From positions 310,001-374,000 of the forward strand of contig NZ_FWXS01000002.1 of NCBI RefSeq assembly GCF_900176425.1: DNA of 64,000 nucleotides, written 5' to 3'. Source of the DNA: Moheibacter sediminis (GTDB taxonomy: Bacteria > Bacteroidota > Bacteroidia > Flavobacteriales > Weeksellaceae). The notes under the pieces were generated by a model that saw only the letters and a program-made list of their open reading frames with translations, made no database searches and had not been told where the DNA came from. This document shows, piece by piece, positions 40,943-48,106 of the stretch. Positions within the stretch are counted from its first letter, which is position 1. Each line of letters opens with the position of its first letter. The translations under genes and the position numbers were made by a program.

Positions 40943-41539
40943 TTATTGAGGTTTAACTTCTGAACTTGTGATCAACTGGAATTTATTTATATCCCTTTCT
41001 TGTAATTGTTTAATCAGCTCTTTAAATTTAGGATACTGTGCTTTCACATCCCCTTTAATTGCTAATTGAACTTTCGGATCAACTTCTATAGTAGATGTAA
41101 TCCAGTCTACTAATTGAAGATCTACACTATCTAAAGGAATTCCGGGGATAGTTTTTTCTCTTTGCGAATCAGAGAGATTTAAATATGAATTTAAAGCTCG
41201 GATAGGCACAGGTACTTCAGACAATCCCATGAATACTCTTTTTTCACTGTCTGAAAAAGAAAGTCCATGTTTGGAAGCCATTTTGTCAAGCACAGCTATC
41301 TTATTTCTATCATCAATAATACTAAAGTAATATTTACCGTCATTATTAATGGTCACTCTCATCAAGTCTCCGTCCTGGAGTTTAGTTTCAGCAACAGAGC
41401 TCGGTGTTTTTACAGAAACGATGTCCGGTTTTTTGAACTGAGTGGTAAGGATGAAGAATGTAAGCAACAACCAAGCCATATCGCTCATCGCCGTCATATC
41501 CATATGGATACCCTGTCTTTTTGGTTTAACTCTTGCCAT
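40943..41539 (-). CDS. exbD: ExbD/TolR family biopolymer transport protein (first copy)
   Basis: 198 residues. The membrane helix and Asp block are KRQGIHMDMTAMSDMAWLLLTFFIL. The periplasmic domain is longer than in the second copy, with an insert around VFMGLSEVPVPIRALNSYLNLSD, then VQLAIKGDVKAQYPKFKELIKQLQE. The two ExbDs share the membrane end but diverge outside, so a heteromeric stator or two alternative partners is possible. Confidence 0.92.
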   Translation of the reverse strand: MARVKPKRQGIHMDMTAMSDMAWLLLTFFILTTQFKKPDIVSVKTPSSVAETKLQDGDLMRVTINNDGKYYFSIIDDRNKIAVLDKMASKHGLSFSDSEKRVFMGLSEVPVPIRALNSYLNLSDSQREKTIPGIPLDSVDLQLVDWITSTIEVDPKVQLAIKGDVKAQYPKFKELIKQLQERDINKFQLITSSEVKPQ

Positions 41540-41617
41540 TTTTCAATTTTTAAATTTAATTATTCGTTACTCGTTGCGGCTAATCAAAAACTAACCGCGT
41601 TAAATTTGAAAAATGAA

Positions 41618-42436
41618 TTAATGGTGCGATGCAAAAGATTGCTGAATGCTCATTCCAACTTCATCGATTTTGAAAGTCAAATCATCAATCTTACTTGTTA
41701 TCATGTTATAAACGATAATTGCAATCGCTGATGCACCAATTCCCATACCTGTGTTGATAAGTGCTTCTGCAATACCTACAGATAAAGCCGCAGCATCAGG
41801 AGTTCCTCCACCTTCACCCAACGCGAAGAATGCCTTGATCATCCCGATTACAGTACCCATCAATGCAATAAGCGTACCTACTGAAGCAATTGTTGAAATA
41901 ATAACTGTATTTTTCTCTAATGCAGGCATTTCCAAGGTCATTGCTTCTTCTAATGTTTTGTTTAATTCGATTAATTTTTGCTCTTTATTCATTGAGTTAT
42001 CATTAGACAAAGCTTTGTATGTTGTCAAACCTTCTTTCACAACATTTCCAACAGAACCTTTTTGCTCATCACAAAGTTCTAAGGCTTCATTGATTTGGTT
42101 TCTACTTACCAAGTCTCTGATAGTATCAACGAATTTTGAAATATTTCCTTTTCCTGCAGCTTTGTTAAGTGCAAAAAATCTGTCGATACCAAATACAATA
42201 ACCATCAAGAAGAAAGAAATAAGGAATGGTATAATCACACCTCCTTTGTAAATAATACCCATAAAGTTTTCAGGATCTCCATCGGTCGTACCACCTTTAA
42301 AATTGCTGGTGCTTCCAAATAATCCATAAAAAATTCCCATTGAGATAAGAATTAAAATGATAATCGTAATAGGAGCATTAAGACCTCCTTTTTTAGTAGA
42401 TTTACTTTGAACAGTTTCTTTTGTTTCCATTTCCAT
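41618..42436 (-). CDS. exbB: ExbB/TolQ/MotA family proton channel
   Basis: 272 residues with three membrane segments (about 22-42, 60-82, 182-215) and a cytosolic loop. The ExbB signature near the C-terminal helices is NTVIISTIASVGTLIALMGTVIGMIKAFFAL and GIAEALINTGMGIGASAIAIIVYNMI. It conducts protons to drive ExbD and TonB. It heads the unit; a weak -7-like box (TAGATTCG, 42482-42475) lies 38 bp upstream. Confidence 0.94.
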   Translation of the reverse strand: MEMETKETVQSKSTKKGGLNAPITIIILILISMGIFYGLFGSTSNFKGGTTDGDPENFMGIIYKGGVIIPFLISFFLMVIVFGIDRFFALNKAAGKGNISKFVDTIRDLVSRNQINEALELCDEQKGSVGNVVKEGLTTYKALSNDNSMNKEQKLIELNKTLEEAMTLEMPALEKNTVIISTIASVGTLIALMGTVIGMIKAFFALGEGGGTPDAAALSVGIAEALINTGMGIGASAIAIIVYNMITSKIDDLTFKIDEVGMSIQQSFASHH

Positions 42437-42755
42437 TTTTAATTTTAATTACTTTGATTTTGTTAACAAGATTGCGAATCTATAATTTTTAATTAATATT
42501 TTGAATTTTTCTTTAAAAAAATTTCTCAATTAATGTTTATTTAACACTAATTGAGTAACCTAAATACAGACTATTAAATTCAAAATTATATCGACGCTAA
42601 ATGTATAAATGCTTTGTAAATTTATCAACAAAAATCAAACCAAATTTATTAACAGCGTTTTACACATTCAAAATAATCCAAAACTAAAGCAATCGATTGC
42701 AGTATTTTGTTCATTTTAATAAATTGTATATTTGAAATGTTAAAATATAAATCAA
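42437..42755. promoter_or_regulatory. Divergent regulatory spacer between exbB and the cobalamin adenosyltransferase gene
   Basis: 319 bp, very AT-rich, with no reading frame that looks coding. The exbB side holds a weak -7 box (42475-42482). The opposite end has the strong promoter at 42707-42734. A Fur-type box would make sense here, but I see no convincing 19-bp palindrome. Confidence 0.5.
42707..42734 (+). promoter_or_regulatory. Promoter of the adenosyltransferase-thiN unit
   Basis: TTG (42707-42709) and TATATTTG (42727-42734) are spaced by 17 bp, an exact match to the Bacteroidota sigma-A pattern. The ATG at 42756 is 21 bp downstream. Confidence 0.75.
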
Positions 42756-43322
42756 ATGAAAGTTTATACCAAAACAGGGGATAAGGGTACAACTTCACTT
42801 TACGGAGGCGTAAAAGTTTCTAAAAATCATGTGAGAATTGACGCTTATGGAACTGTAGATGAATTAAATTCAGCCATCGGACTCATCAGAAGTACAGAAA
42901 TCCTTCCTATATATATAGAACAATTAATTAAAATTCAGAAAGATTTATTTCATGTCGGCGCTGAATTGGCCACACCACAAGAAAAAATGTACCTGGCCAA
43001 CGGGAAATCTCGATTGCCTAAATTGGTTTCAGAAATCGATATTGAACAATTGGAAAATTGGATAGACGAAATGGAGGAGGAGCTGCCGCCATTGATGCAC
43101 TTTATATTACCCGGTGGATATTTAGCTGCCTCTCATGCGCATTTGTCGCGTTGCATTTGCCGGAGAGCCGAAAGAATTACCGTTGCTTTGAATGATTTGG
43201 AAGAAATCAGAGGATTTGTACTCAAATATTTAAATAGATTGTCAGATTATTTGTTTGTTTTGGCTCGAAAGATTTCGCAGGATGCAGCTCATGAGGAAAT
43301 AAAATGGCTTCCGAATGAATAG
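42756..43322 (+). CDS. Cob(I)alamin adenosyltransferase, PduO/MMAB type
   Basis: 188 residues. The ATP-binding N-terminus is MKVYTKTGDKGTTSLYGG, followed by RIDAYGTVDELNSAIGLI. The helical bundle ends with the conserved FILPGGYLAASHAHLSRCICRRAERI and LNRLSDYLFVLAR. It transfers the adenosyl group of ATP to reduced cobalamin, giving coenzyme B12. No cobalamin biosynthesis genes are near, so it probably serves salvage of imported B12. It overlaps thiN by 8 bp. Confidence 0.94.
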   Translation: MKVYTKTGDKGTTSLYGGVKVSKNHVRIDAYGTVDELNSAIGLIRSTEILPIYIEQLIKIQKDLFHVGAELATPQEKMYLANGKSRLPKLVSEIDIEQLENWIDEMEEELPPLMHFILPGGYLAASHAHLSRCICRRAERITVALNDLEEIRGFVLKYLNRLSDYLFVLARKISQDAAHEEIKWLPNE

Positions 43323-43923
43323 AGTAGCATTATTCCTAAATGGTCAGGCGCCTAAAATCTTTCCGGATTTAAATCAATTTGAAGTTATTTTCTGTACAGA
43401 CGGTGCTTATCGGTATTTACAGGAAAAAGGGATAAAACCTGATGTAGTCAGTGGTGATTTTGATTCTTTATCACCAAATGAAATTTTAACTGAAATAGAA
43501 ATAGTAGAAACACCGGATCAGAATTTCACAGATTTTGAAAAAGCTTTACAAATCATTCAAAACCGAAATTTCCATGACGTATATATATATGGAAGCAGCG
43601 GCATGGAACACGATCATTTTTTAGGAAATCTTTCAACCGGTTTGAAATACAAGGACAAATTGAATTTGGTTTTCTTTGATGATTACAGTTATTATTTTTT
43701 TTCAGAAAAAGAAACAGTTCTCGAAGATTATAAAGGAAGAATTATTTCATTGTATCCTTTTCCAGTTGCAAAAAATATTTTCACCGAGGGTTTGCTTTAT
43801 GGATTAAACAATGAAGACTTAGATTTATCACAGAGAATAGGCATCAGAAATCAAGCGGTTAAAAATAAAGTTTCAATAAAATATGACGAGGGAGAATTGT
43901 TGATTTTCATAAAGAAAGATTAG
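43315..43923 (+). CDS. thiN: Thiamine diphosphokinase
   Basis: 202 residues. Diagnostic motifs of thiamine pyrophosphokinase are present: IFCTDGAYRYL, VSGDFDSLSPNEI, TPDQNFTDFEKALQII and YGSSGMEHDHFLGNL. The C-terminal beta-roll has LLYGLNNEDLDLSQRIGIRNQ. It makes thiamine diphosphate from thiamine and ATP. Overlap with the adenosyltransferase gene indicates coupled translation of two cofactor-maturation enzymes. Confidence 0.92.
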   Translation: MNRVALFLNGQAPKIFPDLNQFEVIFCTDGAYRYLQEKGIKPDVVSGDFDSLSPNEILTEIEIVETPDQNFTDFEKALQIIQNRNFHDVYIYGSSGMEHDHFLGNLSTGLKYKDKLNLVFFDDYSYYFFSEKETVLEDYKGRIISLYPFPVAKNIFTEGLLYGLNNEDLDLSQRIGIRNQAVKNKVSIKYDEGELLIFIKKD

Positions 43924-44040
43924 TCTTTAAAAACACTCTATTTAACATAATATAAATTATAGGAAAAATATCCATCAAATTTATTAAATCTGAATTTGCC
44001 TATAATTAACTATCTTCGTGACATACACACAAAACTAACT

Positions 44041-45273
44041 ATGGATTTACGAAAATCATTTAAACAATTAATTTCAAAACTATTAAATAAAGAAGAATTT
44101 GAAATTGACGATAATTCTGAAGCATTAATTGCTGAAGAAAAATCCGGTTCATTAGGAAAATCAATTACTTATAGTTTATTGGCTGTTGGATTGGTAATTG
44201 CATTTTTATATGCTTTGCAAAGCATTTTGATACCGATTTTATTTTCATTGATATTGTCGGTTACATTATTTCCGGTTTGTAATTTTCTTGAAAAATGGGG
44301 ATTCAACCGACTCATGGCTTCACTCACAACATTGGTTTTGGCGATTATTTTATTTTTAGGAATAAGTTATTTATTTGTTTCTCAAACCATTAACATCGGA
44401 CGTGACGCAAGTGAAATTGTTGGTAAAATTGAAACCGTTTTAAAAGAAGGTGAAAAATACGCCAATGACAAACTCAATCTTTCTCGAACTGATATTATCT
44501 CCAAAGCTAAAGAAGAACTAAATAAAGCCGCGCCTGATATTGGAGGTTTTGTCACCAGATTTTTTGGTTCGATTGGAAGTTTTCTTTCGATGGGAATTTT
44601 GGTTCCATTGATCATTTTCTTTTTCCTTTATTACCGCGATTTTTTTAAAGAATTCTTTGTAAGAGCTTGTTACAGCGCACCACGGGAAAAAGTTGAAGCC
44701 ACATTGACCAAAATGTATGAAGCTTTGAACAATTATCTTGGCGGAATGCTCATGGTAATGGGATTGATAGCAGTTTTAAACACTATTGGTTTGATGATTT
44801 TAGGCATCGAATACGCTTGGTTTTTCGGAATTCTCGCTTCTTTATTGATGCTCCTTCCCTACATTGGAATCGCCATCGGGTCTATAATTCCTGCTTTATT
44901 TGCGCTCGCAACCAAAGACAGTTATTGGTACGCAGTTGGCGTTGTCGCTTGGTTTCAGTTCATTCAAACACTCGAAGGAAACATCATTACGCCCAACATT
45001 GTGGGAAATAAAGTCAGCTTAAATCCACTCGTTTCCATATTGTCATTATTTTTGTTCAGCATGCTTTTTGGTTTTGCAGGATTAATTTTAGCTTTGCCGC
45101 TGATGGCTATCATCAAAGTCTTATTTGATGCGGTCTCTGAACTAAAACCTTATGGATTTTTGCTAAGCGAACCAGAGAAAAAATATTTGTGGACAGAAAG
45201 ACAAAAAAGATTGAAACCAGCTAAGGTCGCCAAAGAAAATTTAGAAGAAAAAATTGATAGAATCGAAGAATAA
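44041..45273 (+). CDS. AI-2E family transporter (PerM/YdbR-like)
   Basis: 410 residues from ATG 44041 (MDLRKSFKQLI). The frame is open to TTG 43996, but that start gives an atypical N-terminus; a near-consensus -7 box (TATCTTCG, 44011-44018) also favours the later ATG. About eight membrane segments: one pair at 50-100, an amphipathic region DAPDIGGFVTRFF-like, then the conserved PLIIFFFLYYRDFF, YLGGMLMVMGLIAVLN, LLMLLPYIGIAIGSIIPAL, FIQTLEGNIITPNIVGNKVSLNP and LILALPLMAIIKV. Acts as an exporter or proton/Na antiporter; the substrate is unknown. Confidence 0.9.
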   Translation: MDLRKSFKQLISKLLNKEEFEIDDNSEALIAEEKSGSLGKSITYSLLAVGLVIAFLYALQSILIPILFSLILSVTLFPVCNFLEKWGFNRLMASLTTLVLAIILFLGISYLFVSQTINIGRDASEIVGKIETVLKEGEKYANDKLNLSRTDIISKAKEELNKAAPDIGGFVTRFFGSIGSFLSMGILVPLIIFFFLYYRDFFKEFFVRACYSAPREKVEATLTKMYEALNNYLGGMLMVMGLIAVLNTIGLMILGIEYAWFFGILASLLMLLPYIGIAIGSIIPALFALATKDSYWYAVGVVAWFQFIQTLEGNIITPNIVGNKVSLNPLVSILSLFLFSMLFGFAGLILALPLMAIIKVLFDAVSELKPYGFLLSEPEKKYLWTERQKRLKPAKVAKENLEEKIDRIEE

Positions 45274-45284
45274 AACAAACAATT

Positions 45285-46745
45285 ATGAATGAAATATTGA
45301 GTTTAGAACCTCAAAATATCTGGAAAAATTTCTCCAAACTAAATGAAGTTCCGCGTCCGTCTAAAAAAGAAGAAAAAGTCATACAGTTTATGGTGGATTT
45401 CGGGAAAAATTTAAACTTGGAAACAATCGTTGACAAAGTCGGAAACGTCATCATCAAAAAATCTGCTTCTGCCGGAATGGAAAACCGTAAAACAGTGGTT
45501 TTGCAATCGCATTTGGACATGGTTCATCAAAAAAACAACGATGTGAATTTTGATTTCGAAACACAAGGAATCCAAATGTACATTGATACGGATGGCTTTG
45601 TGAAAGCGAAAGGAACAACTTTGGGCGCAGATAATGGAATTGGCGTTGCGACGATTATGGCAGTTTTAGAATCTACCCAAATTGAGCACCCTGCGATTGA
45701 AGCTTTGTTCACAATCGACGAAGAAACCGGAATGACAGGTGCAATTGAATTGGATGAAACCGTTATTCAAGGAGAAATTCTTTTAAACCTTGATACAGAG
45801 GAAGATGATGAATTGACAATGGGTTGCGCAGGTGGTTTGGATGTAACCGCCACAAAAAAATATTCAATTGAAACTTTGAACGGAGATTTCAGTTCTGTAA
45901 AAGTAGATGTTAAAGGTTTAAAAGGTGGTCATTCAGGTGGAGACATTCATTTGGGATTGGGAAATTCAAACAAAATATTGGCAAGATTTTTAAATGAATC
46001 CCTTCAGTTCAAAGCGCAGATTGCAAGCATGAACAGCGGAAGTCTGCGCAATGCAATTCCACGTGAAGGTCATTTTATCATTTCTGCTTCGACTTCGGAA
46101 GTTGAAAATTTGAAATCTGCTTTTGAAACTTTGAAAAATGATATTCATACTGAATTTCAATCAGTTGAGCCTAATTTGAAAATTGAAATTTCCAATACGG
46201 AATTTAATTCTTATGTGGCTTCATTTGACGAAACTAAAAAATTCACTTTTGCTTTACTTTCCGCTTACAATGGTGTTTACAGAATGAGTCCGGAAATTGA
46301 AGGGTTGACTGAAACTTCTAACAATGTTGCAAATGTGGTAGTTGGAAACGGAGAAATGAAAATATTGTGTTTGACACGCTCTGCGTTGGATTCCAATAAA
46401 AAATTATTGTCTGAGACACTTAAATCTACTTTCGAGTTGGCTGATTTTACAGTCACATTTTCAGGTGGTTATCCCGGATGGAGACCCAATACAAATTCTG
46501 AAATCGTGAAATTAATGGAGAAAATTTATACCGAAAAATTCAACGAATCTCCAAAAATCAGTGCAACACACGGCGGTTTGGAATGTGGAATCATTGGCGG
46601 ACATTACCCAAATTTAGATATGATTTCATTCGGTCCAAATATCTACGGAGCGCACTCTCCTGACGAACGTGTGGAAATCAAATCCGTACAAAAATTTTGG
46701 AATTATTTCTTAGAAGTTTTGAAACAAACGCCTGAAAAGAATTGA
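45285..46745 (+). CDS. pepD: Aminoacyl-histidine dipeptidase (M20 family)
   Basis: 486 residues, full length. Metal ligands and catalytic Glu of the PepD subgroup: VVLQSHLDMVHQK, TLGADNGIGVATIMA, FTIDEETGMTGAIEL (catalytic Glu), LLNLDTEEDDELTMGCAGG. The lid domain is KGLKGGHSGGDIHLGLGN. The C-terminal ligand region is SATHGGLECGIIGG and GAHSPDERVEI. It hydrolyses X-His dipeptides in the cytosol. It begins 11 bp after the AI-2E gene, likely cotranscribed. Confidence 0.95.
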   Translation: MNEILSLEPQNIWKNFSKLNEVPRPSKKEEKVIQFMVDFGKNLNLETIVDKVGNVIIKKSASAGMENRKTVVLQSHLDMVHQKNNDVNFDFETQGIQMYIDTDGFVKAKGTTLGADNGIGVATIMAVLESTQIEHPAIEALFTIDEETGMTGAIELDETVIQGEILLNLDTEEDDELTMGCAGGLDVTATKKYSIETLNGDFSSVKVDVKGLKGGHSGGDIHLGLGNSNKILARFLNESLQFKAQIASMNSGSLRNAIPREGHFIISASTSEVENLKSAFETLKNDIHTEFQSVEPNLKIEISNTEFNSYVASFDETKKFTFALLSAYNGVYRMSPEIEGLTETSNNVANVVVGNGEMKILCLTRSALDSNKKLLSETLKSTFELADFTVTFSGGYPGWRPNTNSEIVKLMEKIYTEKFNESPKISATHGGLECGIIGGHYPNLDMISFGPNIYGAHSPDERVEIKSVQKFWNYFLEVLKQTPEKN

Positions 46746-46746
46746 T

Positions 46747-48039
46747 TTATAAACTTGAAATAAGTTGTGAAAGTCTTTCAGTCAAAGATTTTCTGGAATA
46801 TTGATGGATTTTGGAAGATGGATTTTTAAAAAAATTCGTCTTCCATTTTTTATATTCTTCCGAAATAAAAGATTTCACTTCTGAGTTTTGTTGATGTGTG
46901 AAATAGCTTCCAGACTCGGTTTTAGTTAAAATTTTCTCTACATCTGCTCCACCCGGTCCAATGGCTAAAATCGGATTTCCAGTTGCCATGTATTCAAATA
47001 TTTTTCCAGGAATAATTCCTTTAGATTTCTCGTCAGGAAAATTCGTTAGTAATAATAAAGTTGAATTTTTTATTAATTCAATTGATTCTTTATGAGATAC
47101 ATATCCTTTTTTAATTAAATAATCACTTAAATTATTATTAATAATAGAATTCTCAACTTCCTGACTTAAATTCCCTATAAATTCTAATTCAAAATCCGTA
47201 GAAAATTCAGAATTTTCTTGGATTAATTCATCTAGAGCTTGCCAAACAACTAATGGGTTTCTAGCAAATTCCAAACCACCACTATAAGAAATTTTGAATT
47301 TTGAATTTTGAATTTTGAATGAATTATTAAAATCAGGCTCTTCAAATCCATTCGTGATGACTTCCACCCTCCCCGCTCCGAGATTTTTATAATTTTCCGC
47401 ATCGGTAAAACTCGTTGCAATTACAGCATCAGCATTTTTTAAAACTTTTCGTTCCAAAATTTCATGCGATTTCTGCGCAAAAGAAGTCAGTTTTAATTCG
47501 GAGTGGTAACTGATTTGCGTCCACGGATCTCGAAAATCTGCCAGCCACTTCAACTCAGGGTAAAATTCTTTTAGTTTGTAACCAATCAAATGCAAACTAT
47601 GCGGTGGCCCCGTCGTGATGATGGTTTCAATTTGGTTTTCTTTCAAATATTTTCTAAGAAACCGAACCGAAGGTTCAACCCAATATTGACGTGCGTCAGG
47701 AATGAAAAAATTCCCACGTACAAAAACCGCCAGCCTCGTCAGAAAAGATTGTTTTTCAGCTTTCTCAAATTGTCCGGCTTTATATTGTTTTGATTTTGAA
47801 TTGAGCTTTTCTGCGATTTGATAAGGTTCCCAAATTTTGGTTTTTAGAATCTTTAAATCAGGAGAAACTTCATTCAATAATGATTCATCAATGATCGGAT
47901 AAGATGGATTTTCCGGTGTGTAAATAATCGGTTCAATGCCAAATTCAGGTAAATATTTTGCAAATTTCAACCAACGCTGTACACCGGGACCACCTGCCGG
48001 TGGCCAATAGTAAGTGATGATTAAAACTTTTTTTTTCAT
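46747..48039 (-). CDS. Family 4-type glycosyltransferase
   Basis: 430 residues from ATG 48039 (MKKKVLIITYYWPPAGGPGVQR). A longer reading to 48075 runs into non-coding repeat sequence and is rejected. GT-B fold: N-terminal donor-fold block, IETIITTGPPHSLHLIGYKL, WLADFRDPWTQISYH, ADAVIATSFTDAENYKNLG, then the C-terminal GIIPGKIFEYMATGNPILAIGPGG nucleotide-sugar site. The segment NNSFKIQNSKFKIS, around residues 248-260, is encoded by a heptamer repeat and looks like an insertion. Likely a cell-surface glycan or LPS enzyme. Last gene of the DUF6263-DUF4834-YfhO-GT operon. Confidence 0.88.
   Translation of the reverse strand: MKKKVLIITYYWPPAGGPGVQRWLKFAKYLPEFGIEPIIYTPENPSYPIIDESLLNEVSPDLKILKTKIWEPYQIAEKLNSKSKQYKAGQFEKAEKQSFLTRLAVFVRGNFFIPDARQYWVEPSVRFLRKYLKENQIETIITTGPPHSLHLIGYKLKEFYPELKWLADFRDPWTQISYHSELKLTSFAQKSHEILERKVLKNADAVIATSFTDAENYKNLGAGRVEVITNGFEEPDFNNSFKIQNSKFKISYSGGLEFARNPLVVWQALDELIQENSEFSTDFELEFIGNLSQEVENSIINNNLSDYLIKKGYVSHKESIELIKNSTLLLLTNFPDEKSKGIIPGKIFEYMATGNPILAIGPGGADVEKILTKTESGSYFTHQQNSEVKSFISEEYKKWKTNFFKNPSSKIHQYSRKSLTERLSQLISSL
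47291..47318. repeat. Four tandem copies of ATTTTGA inside the glycosyltransferase gene
   Basis: ATTTTGA is repeated exactly four times (28 bp) in the coding region, giving FKIQNSKFKI on the minus strand. A seven-base unit is not a multiple of three, so gain or loss of one copy would shift the reading frame. Confidence 0.85.
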
Positions 48040-48048
48040 AAAATTGTG

Positions 48049-48106
48049 CTTTGTGTAATTCTTTGTGGTACACAAAGTTCACAAAGATTTTTCACTAAGT
48101 TCACTA
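48049..48106. repeat. CTTTGTG/CACAAAG-rich direct and inverted repeats
   Basis: CTTTGTG occurs at 48049-48055 and 48061-48067, and its complement CACAAAG at 48071-48077 and 48080-48086. GTTCAC recurs at 48077-48082 and 48099-48104. The segment spans the stop codon of the YfhO gene and the spacer before the glycosyltransferase gene. I recall similar CTTTGTG strings between genes in other Bacteroidota. Confidence 0.5.

Noticed and set aside
41751-42251. 166-codon plus-strand frame opposite exbB
   Set aside because: Antisense shadow of ExbB; Ser/Pro/Ala-rich with no family match.
42437-42755. Possible Fur box or riboswitch upstream of exbB or the cobalamin gene
   Set aside because: No convincing palindrome and no cobalamin-riboswitch B12-box-like sequence were found in this AT-rich spacer.
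43996-44040. TTG-started extension of the AI-2E transporter
   Set aside because: It passes through a near-consensus -7 box at 44011-44018 and lacks family similarity; ATG 44041 is preferred.
48040-48075. N-terminal extension of the glycosyltransferase (MCTTKNYTKHNF)
   Set aside because: It is encoded by the CACAAAG repeat region; MKKKVLIITYYWPP is the standard start of the family.
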